Positions 57,312 to 63,843 of a stretch of DNA of 63,843 nt are shown piece by piece (the first letter of the stretch is position 1; every line of letters begins with the position of its first letter). Both the position numbers and the translations under genes were made by a program. The stretch is from Nannocystaceae bacterium. Its GTDB lineage: Bacteria; Myxococcota_A; Polyangia; Nannocystales; Nannocystaceae. The notes beneath the pieces are model-generated. The model searched no databases. It worked only from the letters and a program-made list of their open reading frames with translations, and was not told where the DNA came from. The stretch covers positions 1 through 63,843 of the forward strand of contig JAIBBS010000023.1 of assembly GCA_019694555.1 (NCBI GenBank). Reading direction: 5' to 3'.

Positions 57312-59237
57312 TCAGCGGCGGCGTCGACGGCTGCGCAGGCCGAGCACCAGACCACCGAGTCCGAGCAACAGACCTGCGCCCGAGGGCCGCGTCTGGTTGC
57401 ACGCGCAGCCCTTGTCGTCGCCGACGACACCGGGATCGCCGGTGGTGCTGCTGTCCTGGCCACCGCCGTCACTGCTGCCGCCGGTCTCGTCGCCCGCCGC
57501 GGTGGTGCTGTCGCCACCGTCGCCGCTGCCACCGGAGGTGTCGGCGTTCTCGACGTGCTTGATCTCGACGGTCACGCCGTCGCTGTACGTCACGTTGGGA
57601 CCGTCGAACGCGGCCGCGCCGAAGATGTACGTGCCCTCGGGGATGTCGGTGACGTCGTACTCGTAGGGCGCCTCGAAGACCTTGAAGTACGGCTGCGGCA
57701 TGTCGTCGACGCCGACGATCTGCACGTAGAGCTCGACCTCGGTGATGAGGCGATCGTCTTGCGCGTCGACCGTGACGGTGAAGTCGGAGCCGGGCTCGAA
57801 CACGTCGCCGTCGGCGGGGTAGCTGATCGAGACCGTGGGCGCGGCGGTGTCCAGCGGCCAGGGTTCGGCCGAGCACTCGAGCGAACCGATGGCGCCATCG
57901 GCCATCTCCGGCATGTCACCGTTGCGGCAGGTCGGCTCGCCGCTGCCGCCGGGGATCGTGACGTCGACGACCGCGTGGGTGTCGAACATGTCGACGACCG
58001 TGAACGACGCATCGCCGGTGGGATCGGTGAACGAGTCACCCGGCTGCATGAAGTAGCCGCCGTCGCTGGCGGCCTCGAGGATGTACGGCGAGGGCGAGTA
58101 GTTGAAGGTGCCCGAGATGTGCAGCACCACGCCCTCGAGCCCGGCATCGACGCCGTAGTTCTGGCGGTACTCGAGGTAGTAGAAGCGGCCGTCCCCCGAG
58201 GGGAACAGCAGCGCCTGGGTGCCGTTGCACGGCAGCTCGGTGGGCAGCAGGTTGAACGTGCCGCTGGTCTCGGTGGTGACGACGTTGCAGTCCTCGAGCC
58301 AGCCCATGTAGGCCTTCTGCGCCACGTTCATGTGGTCGCAGCCGCCGCCCATGGGGTCGTGGGGATCGCCGTACTCGACGTGCTCGCACTCGCCGTCCAT
58401 CGTCGGCGTGATCACGCCGTTGGGGCAGTCGTACGAGTGCGAGTGGCCCATGCCGTAGTTGTGGCCGATCTCCTGCGCACGCACGACGCAGCCGAGGTTG
58501 CCGTTGTACCAGCTGTACTTCGCCGGGGCCTCGACCGAGCCGACGTTGGCGAGGCCGCCCCAGCCGCACGCGAGGCCAGGATAGAAGGCCCACATGAACT
58601 GGCGGTACTCCTCGGGATCGTGGCCGTGGTCGACGAAGGCCTGCATGCCGCGGTCGGCGATGACGTCGGCGTAGCAGTCGCCGGGATCGTCGATCTGGTA
58701 CGGCCCGAACACGTCGCCGGCGATGGTCTCCTTGCCGTAGCTGTTCTCGCCGTAGAAGACGTTGGTCGAGTCCGCGGAGATGAACATGTCCTGCGTGACC
58801 TGGTTGTTGCCCGGGCCCTGGTTGGCCGGGTTCCAGAACAGCAGCACCGTCGCGATGCGGCGGTAGGGGTACTTCTCGGGATCGATGAGCGGCACCGGCG
58901 GACCCGCGAGCACCTCGAGCTCGTCGAGCTCGAAGCTGTGCTCGTCGAGCGGGTCGCCCCACGCGCGCACGCGCGTCTCGTACTGCAGGTCGATGGTGTT
59001 CGCGGTGTCCGGATCCATCTGCAGCTCGAACACGCCGTCGGGGGTGCGCACGTGGTGGCTCACGCGCGCAGTACCGTCGTCCATCGACGCGATGCGCTTC
59101 TCGTAGGTGCCCTCGATCGACGGCGTGCCCAGGCTGCCGCCGCGCGAGAACAGGGGGTCCGCAGGTCCGTCGCCCTGCTGGCAGGCAACGAGTGTCATCG
59201 CACCGAGCGACAAGGCAGAGAAGCGCAGGCGTGGCAT
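57312..59237 (-). CDS. M11 (gametolysin-like) metalloprotease with MYXO-CTERM-like tail
   Basis: 641 residues from the ATG at 59237, with GGGAG 8 nt upstream. The N-terminus LGAMTLVAC is a lipobox candidate (Cys19). The zinc motif is RAQEIGHNYGMGHSH: Q-E-x-x-H-x-x-G-x-x-H, the M11/gametolysin variant in which Gln precedes the catalytic Glu256; His259 and His265 are ligands. An Ig-like domain, APTVSISYPADGDVFEPGSD-FTVTV, follows near 460. A Ser/Asp/Gly-rich stalk leads to CACN, a hydrophobic segment GAGLLLGLGGLVLGLRS and five arginines, a MYXO-CTERM-like sorting tail. It probably digests extracellular proteins at or from the cell surface. A lipobox together with such a tail is contradictory. 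Confidence 0.9.
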   Translation of the reverse strand: MPRLRFSALSLGAMTLVACQQGDGPADPLFSRGGSLGTPSIEGTYEKRIASMDDGTARVSHHVRTPDGVFELQMDPDTANTIDLQYETRVRAWGDPLDEHSFELDELEVLAGPPVPLIDPEKYPYRRIATVLLFWNPANQGPGNNQVTQDMFISADSTNVFYGENSYGKETIAGDVFGPYQIDDPGDCYADVIADRGMQAFVDHGHDPEEYRQFMWAFYPGLACGWGGLANVGSVEAPAKYSWYNGNLGCVVRAQEIGHNYGMGHSHSYDCPNGVITPTMDGECEHVEYGDPHDPMGGGCDHMNVAQKAYMGWLEDCNVVTTETSGTFNLLPTELPCNGTQALLFPSGDGRFYYLEYRQNYGVDAGLEGVVLHISGTFNYSPSPYILEAASDGGYFMQPGDSFTDPTGDASFTVVDMFDTHAVVDVTIPGGSGEPTCRNGDMPEMADGAIGSLECSAEPWPLDTAAPTVSISYPADGDVFEPGSDFTVTVDAQDDRLITEVELYVQIVGVDDMPQPYFKVFEAPYEYDVTDIPEGTYIFGAAAFDGPNVTYSDGVTVEIKHVENADTSGGSGDGGDSTTAAGDETGGSSDGGGQDSSTTGDPGVVGDDKGCACNQTRPSGAGLLLGLGGLVLGLRSRRRRR

Positions 59238-59569
59238 GCTCAGACTCCCATATCATCCTTTTTGCGGGCGGGGCAGACACCGCGCGCCGCTGCGGCAGGG
59301 TGCGCCGGCCGCCCGCGTGCGCGCGCGGCAGACCGGCCACGGTGCGATGCACGCCGGACTCGCCGCGTGGCCTGGCGATGCCGCGCGTGTTGCCGACGGG
59401 GCGGTGAGCCACGCGCGCGCGTGCGACAGCACACGGTGCGCGCTGGGTTCCCGCGCTGCGCTCGCGCGGTCTCGCGGCAAAAGTGCGGCTCCACACTCGC
59501 GCACGCAGCCACGACAGCGGGTTGGCGCACTGTGTTCGTGACGCGTCCTTGCTAGCTTCCTTCGCGACG
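59238..59569. other. 332-bp divergent region between M11 protease and boxC
   Basis: No convincing gene. On the minus side a purine-rich AT-containing stretch precedes the protease (GGATGATATGGGAG just upstream of its ATG). On the plus side GCTAGCTT (59551-59558) lies 11 nt before the boxC ATG as its likely -10 element. Long frames here on either strand are Arg/Ala-rich and were rejected. Confidence 0.5.
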
Positions 59570-61279
59570 ATGCATGACGTTGCCAAGGGTGCAGTGCTCG
59601 CACCCGTCGAGTTCGAAGTCGAGCCCACGCGTTATCGCCATTGGAAGGTGTCCTACGACGGCGCCATCGCCCGCGTGGCGATGGACGTCGATCCTGCGGC
59701 CCCCCTGCGCGACGGCTACGAGCTCAAGCTCAACTCCTACGACCTCGGCGTGGACGTCGAGCTGGCGGACATCGTCCGACGGATGCGCTTCGAGCACCCC
59801 GAGGTGCGCGTGGTGGTGCTGACGTCGGGCAACGACCGGGTCTTCTGCGCCGGCGCCAACATCCACATGCTGGGCAGCTCGACGCACGCGTGGAAGGTGA
59901 ACTTCTGCAAGTTCACCAACGAGACCCGCTGCGAGATCGAGGACGCGACCGCCTCCAGCCACCAGGTCTGGATCGCCGCGTGCAACGGCACCACCGCCGG
60001 CGGCGGCTACGAGCTCGCGATGGCGTGCCAGGAGATCTACCTCCAAGACGACGGCAACTCCGCCGTCAGCCTGCCCGAGGTGCCGCTTCTGGGCGTGCTG
60101 CCGGGCACCGGCGGGCTCACGCGCCTGGTCGACAAGCGCAAGGTCCGTCGCGACCGCGCCGACGTGTTCTCGACCACGGCCGAGGGCATCCGCGGCAAGA
60201 AGGCGGTGCAGTGGGGCCTGGTCGACGCGATCTTCCCGCGCTCGAAGTTCGACGAGAAGGTGCTCGAGCGCGCCAAGGGCCTGATCGCAAGCGCGAGCGC
60301 GGGCCTGCCGCCCGGTGAGCGCAAGGGCGTGGTGCTCTCGCCGCTCGCACCCGAGGTCGGACCGACCTCGCGTCGCTATCGCCACGTCTCGCTCGAATGG
60401 GACGAGACCACGCGGGTCGCTCGCCTCACCATGACCGGCCCCAGCGCCGCCGACGTCGCGCTGGTCGAGCGCGGCGGCGAGGCCATGCGGCAGGCGTGTG
60501 TGGACGGCAGCGCGGCGCTGTGGTCGCTGCAGGCGTGGCGCGAGCTCGACGACGCGCTGCTGCACCTGCGCGTCAACCACATGCAGGTGGGCCTGGTGAT
60601 CGTTCGCGCGGTCCCGGCCCAGGGCTGCGATCTGCAGCAGGTGCTCGCGCACGACGCCGCGCTGGCCAAGGCCCGCGATCACTGGTTCGCGCGCGAGGTG
60701 CTGCTGCACACCGGCCGCGTGCTGCGCCGGCTCGACAACACCAGCCGCTCGTTCTTCGCCTTCGGCGACCAGGGCACCGCCTTCGGCGGCTGCATGCTCG
60801 AGCTCGCGTTGGCGGCCGATCGCTTCTACATGCTCGACGACGCCGACGCGCCGGTGAAGGTCGCGCTCAGCGAGCTCGAGGAGGGCGCGCTGCCGATGCA
60901 CAACGGTCGCACGCGACTGCAGACGCGCTTGATCGGCGCGCCGGCGCAGCTCGAGACGCTGGTCGGACGCCGCGATCCGCTCGACGCCGAGGCCGCCGAC
61001 GACGCGGGCCTGGTCACCGTCCGGCTCGACCCCATCGACTGGGACGACGACACCCGCATCGCGATGGAAGAGCGCGCGAGCCTGTCGCCCGACGCACTCA
61101 CGGGCATGGAACAGAACCTGCGCTTCCCCGGTCCGGAGACGCCCGACAGCAAGATCTACGCGCGGCTGTCCGCGTGGCAGAACTGGATCTTCATCCGCCC
61201 CAACGCGACCGGCCCCGCCGGCGCGCTGACCCTGTACGGCCGCCCGGAGCGCCCGCAGTTCGACTGGCAGCGCGTGTGA
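59570..61279 (+). CDS. boxC: Benzoyl-CoA-dihydrodiol lyase (epoxide ring-opening) BoxC
   Basis: 569 residues from the ATG at 59570. BoxC is a crotonase-superfamily enzyme that opens the epoxidised, hydrated benzoyl-CoA ring, releasing formate and yielding 3,4-dehydroadipyl-CoA semialdehyde in the aerobic box pathway. The first crotonase half has DRVFCAGANIHMLGSSTHAW-KVNFCKFTNETR, NGTTAGGGYELAMACQEI and GVLPGTGGLTRLVDKRKVRR. The second half ends GTAFGGCMLELALAADRFYM and QTRLIGAPAQLETLVGRR. A final GPETPDSKIYARLSAWQNWI-FIRPNATGPAGALTLYG is diagnostic for BoxC. It lies 61 nt before boxB. boxA, boxD and benzoate-CoA ligase are not in this window. Confidence 0.96.
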   Translation: MHDVAKGAVLAPVEFEVEPTRYRHWKVSYDGAIARVAMDVDPAAPLRDGYELKLNSYDLGVDVELADIVRRMRFEHPEVRVVVLTSGNDRVFCAGANIHMLGSSTHAWKVNFCKFTNETRCEIEDATASSHQVWIAACNGTTAGGGYELAMACQEIYLQDDGNSAVSLPEVPLLGVLPGTGGLTRLVDKRKVRRDRADVFSTTAEGIRGKKAVQWGLVDAIFPRSKFDEKVLERAKGLIASASAGLPPGERKGVVLSPLAPEVGPTSRRYRHVSLEWDETTRVARLTMTGPSAADVALVERGGEAMRQACVDGSAALWSLQAWRELDDALLHLRVNHMQVGLVIVRAVPAQGCDLQQVLAHDAALAKARDHWFAREVLLHTGRVLRRLDNTSRSFFAFGDQGTAFGGCMLELALAADRFYMLDDADAPVKVALSELEEGALPMHNGRTRLQTRLIGAPAQLETLVGRRDPLDAEAADDAGLVTVRLDPIDWDDDTRIAMEERASLSPDALTGMEQNLRFPGPETPDSKIYARLSAWQNWIFIRPNATGPAGALTLYGRPERPQFDWQRV

Positions 61280-61311
61280 GCGCGCGCGCTCGACCACCCG
61301 CTTCACTGACC

Positions 61312-61331
61312 GACGAGACGAGACGAGACGA
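61312..61331 (+). repeat. GACGA pentamer x4 before boxB
   Basis: Four exact copies of GACGA (61312-61331) end 9 nt before the boxB ATG. The unit contains GAG and lies where a Shine-Dalgarno would be, so copy-number slippage could change translation of boxB. Confidence 0.65.
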
Positions 61332-61340
61332 GCACGATCA

Positions 61341-62760
<1,420 letters not shown>

Positions 62761-62762
<2 letters not shown>

Positions 62763-62792
62763 GCGCCTGTCAGCGGATGCTGACGGGCGCTC
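62761..62792 (+). terminator. 3' stem-loop after boxB
   Basis: GAGCGCCTGTCAGC (62761-62774) and GCTGACGGGCGCTC (62779-62792) pair at 13 of 14 positions around a GGAT loop. The stem begins inside the boxB stop codon. There is no T-run, so it may be a Rho-related or mRNA-stabilising structure rather than an intrinsic terminator. Confidence 0.55.
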
Positions 62793-62880
62793 GTCGCGAC
62801 CATCGCTGGACCCCGGAGGTGGCCCGGCACCTCGGACGGCCGCGTGCCCGGCAGGGCCCGCGGCCGTTCGCGCATCCGCT

Positions 62881-63348
62881 TCAGCGGATCTGCTGCGCGA
62901 GGTAGTGCTTGGTGCCGATCTGCTCGATCAGCTGCAGCTGGGTCTCGAGCCAGTCGACGTGGGTCTCCTCGGACGCCAGCATGCGCTCGAGCACGTCGGC
63001 GCTGGTGATGTCGCCCTCCTCGCGGCACAGCTTGATGCCCTTGCGGAAGCGATCGACCGCGTCGTACTCGAGCTTGAGATCGAGCTCGAACTGCTCCTGC
63101 ACGGTCTCGCCGACGGTGATCTTGTTGTAGCGCTGGACGTTGGGCACGCCCTGCAGGAACAAGATGCGCTCGATGAGCTCGTCGGCGTGCTTCATCTCGT
63201 CGATGGACTCGGCGCGGATCTTCGCAGCCAAGTTCACGTAGCCCCAGTTCTGGCACATCTTGGCGTGGATGAAGTACTGGTTCACCGCGGTCAGCTCGGC
63301 GGTGAGCACGTCGTTGAGGGTGTCGATGACGCTGGCGGAGCCCTTCAC
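62881..63348 (-). CDS. bfr: Bacterioferritin
   Basis: 155 residues from the GTG at 63348, chosen because [15 protein letters not shown] matches the normal bacterioferritin start (MKGxxxVIxxLN). The ferroxidase ligands are all present: Glu18, Glu51, His54, Glu94, Glu127 and His130, at the same numbers as in E. coli Bfr. Met52 (DEMKH) is the heme ligand. Bfr forms a 24-mer that oxidises and stores iron. It lies convergent to boxB and follows bfd on the same strand with a 153-nt gap containing a palindrome. Co-location with the di-iron BoxB could provide its iron supply; that link is only inference. Confidence 0.96.
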   Translation of the reverse strand: MKGSASVIDTLNDVLTAELTAVNQYFIHAKMCQNWGYVNLAAKIRAESIDEMKHADELIERILFLQGVPNVQRYNKITVGETVQEQFELDLKLEYDAVDRFRKGIKLCREEGDITSADVLERMLASEETHVDWLETQLQLIEQIGTKHYLAQQIR

Positions 63349-63421
63349 GGCCGCGACGGTATCACGCCGCCGTCGCGCTCGTGCGCGCGACACTTCGGAC
63401 ACACGCGGGCCCGCGCGCGAC

Positions 63422-63440
63422 GAACACGAAAGTCGTGTTC
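63422..63440. promoter_or_regulatory. Palindrome upstream of bfr, related to the bfd Fur-like box
   Basis: GAACACGA-AAG-TCGTGTTC is a perfect 8-3-8 inverted repeat, 73 nt before the bfr start. Its core GAAAGTCGT is shared with the minus-strand bfd box (CGAAAGTCGTGTTC and TGAAAGTCGTTTTC match at 12 of 14). It may bind the same iron-responsive regulator. Confidence 0.5.
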
Positions 63441-63501
63441 ACGCGCATCGGGTGATGCCCGACGCTCGCCGCCCGCGGTGAACCCAGCGACGAGCAGCCT
63501 G

Positions 63502-63702
63502 CTAGCGCTTGACCGTGCCGTCGCTCTGACCGCGCGCCTGCACGCCGTTGGCCTGGATCAGCTCGCGGATCTGCTGCACGCACGCGCCACAACCGGTGCC
63601 TGCCTGACACGCGGATGCGATGCCCTTCACCGTGCAGTTGCCCCGACGGATCTCGGCGAGGATGGTGCGGCTCGAGACGGCCTTGCAGAGGCAGACGATC
63701 AT
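63502..63702 (-). CDS. bfd: Bacterioferritin-associated ferredoxin
   Basis: 66 residues. The 2Fe-2S cysteines are Cys4 and Cys6 (MIVCLCKAV) and Cys38 and Cys41 (CQAGTGCGACVQQI), the C-x-C ... C-x2-C pattern of Bfd. The rest of the fold reads SSRTILAEIRRGNCTVKGIA. Bfd reduces heme in Bfr to release stored iron under starvation. Start at ATG 63702. Upstream lies a strong Fur-box-like palindrome (63720-63744), which would switch it on when iron is low. It is in the same direction as bfr, 153 nt upstream of it. Confidence 0.95.
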   Translation of the reverse strand: MIVCLCKAVSSRTILAEIRRGNCTVKGIASACQAGTGCGACVQQIRELIQANGVQARGQSDGTVKR

Positions 63703-63719
63703 GGCGGCGTGAGCGGGTG

Positions 63720-63744
63720 GGTTTTGAAAACGACTTTCAAAACC
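63720..63744 (-). promoter_or_regulatory. Fur-box-like operator upstream of bfd
   Basis: A palindrome with two perfect 10-nt arms (GGTTTTGAAA and TTTCAAAACC) around a 5-nt core. Its centre TGAAAACGACTTTCA matches the 7-1-7 Fur pattern TGAAAATNATTTTCA at 12 of 14 defined positions. It lies 17 nt upstream of the bfd start codon. On the minus strand TACATA/TACAGA sequences just upstream (63747-63756) could be the -10 box, so a repressor here would block transcription. The remaining 63745-63843 holds no visible gene. Confidence 0.72.
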
Positions 63745-63843
63745 ACTCTGTATGTAGCGCGACGGGGCCCTGGCCGCAAGCGCAGCCGCGGCGCGGCCGG
63801 GCGCGCCGGCCGTGAGCCCGCTCGCCCGCGGCCCGGCCGTGGA

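Overview
The window is a very GC-rich stretch (about 70% by eye), densely coding on both strands. It looks like chromosomal DNA of a myxobacterium-type Myxococcota, probably a Nannocystis/Enhygromyxa relative. The signs are a MYXO-CTERM-like C-terminal tail, AgmX/PglI-type tail domains, an RCC1-repeat protein, a membrane-anchored Hanks-type Ser/Thr kinase, bactofilin, IgGFc-binding-like and EF-hand-like secreted proteins, and about 17 lipoproteins. The genus is inference; no rRNA, tRNA, CRISPR array or complete insertion sequence was seen.

Layout. 1-2560 (minus): an ExbB/ExbD/TonB-like unit with a second TonB-like paralogue running off the left edge. 2713-5589: three related Cys-rich lipoproteins. 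5593-10299: a GspD-type secretin and a DUF4139 lipoprotein. 10514-18827: a serine hydrolase, pyrF, small lipoproteins, a PH-domain membrane protein, an ATPase, an esterase, and two proteins with AgmX/PglI-like tails. 18922-24637 (minus): an operon-like set of FGE-sulfatase/LIC_10091-like lipoprotein, M14 carboxypeptidase and M74 murein endopeptidase. 24944-27146: a less uniform patch with a membrane protein, a short ORF coupled by ATGA to an immunity-like gene, and a startless coding remnant, suggesting a decayed toxin/immunity locus. 27127-40243: an Acg-like nitroreductase, an Arr rifamycin ADP-ribosyltransferase, a VOC/AraC divergon, secreted lipoproteins, a GST, a cytochrome P450 and an SRPBCC protein with a histone-H1-like tail.

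39626-47583 (minus) is the most coherent system: tonB-exbB-exbD-exbD, a TonB-dependent receptor, a predicted beta-helix lipoprotein and a second lipoprotein. It diverges from an OmpR-family response regulator, with three copies of CACGCGTG between. This looks like a self-contained TonB uptake or surface system of unknown substrate. 48495-57211 holds a large secreted helical protein, an MBL-fold hydrolase, the Ser/Thr kinase, then aroA, a TrmA/RlmD-like RNA methyltransferase, bactofilin and a small lipoprotein. 57312-59237 is an M11 (gametolysin-like) metalloprotease. 59570-62762 is boxC-boxB of aerobic benzoyl-CoA epoxidation, followed by bacterioferritin and its ferredoxin, each with a Fur-box-like palindrome.

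Two properties recur. Several start codons lie only 6-13 nt downstream of a GCTANNNT element, consistent with very short or absent mRNA leaders. Many convergent genes end within 0-8 nt of each other or overlap, leaving no room for intrinsic terminators.
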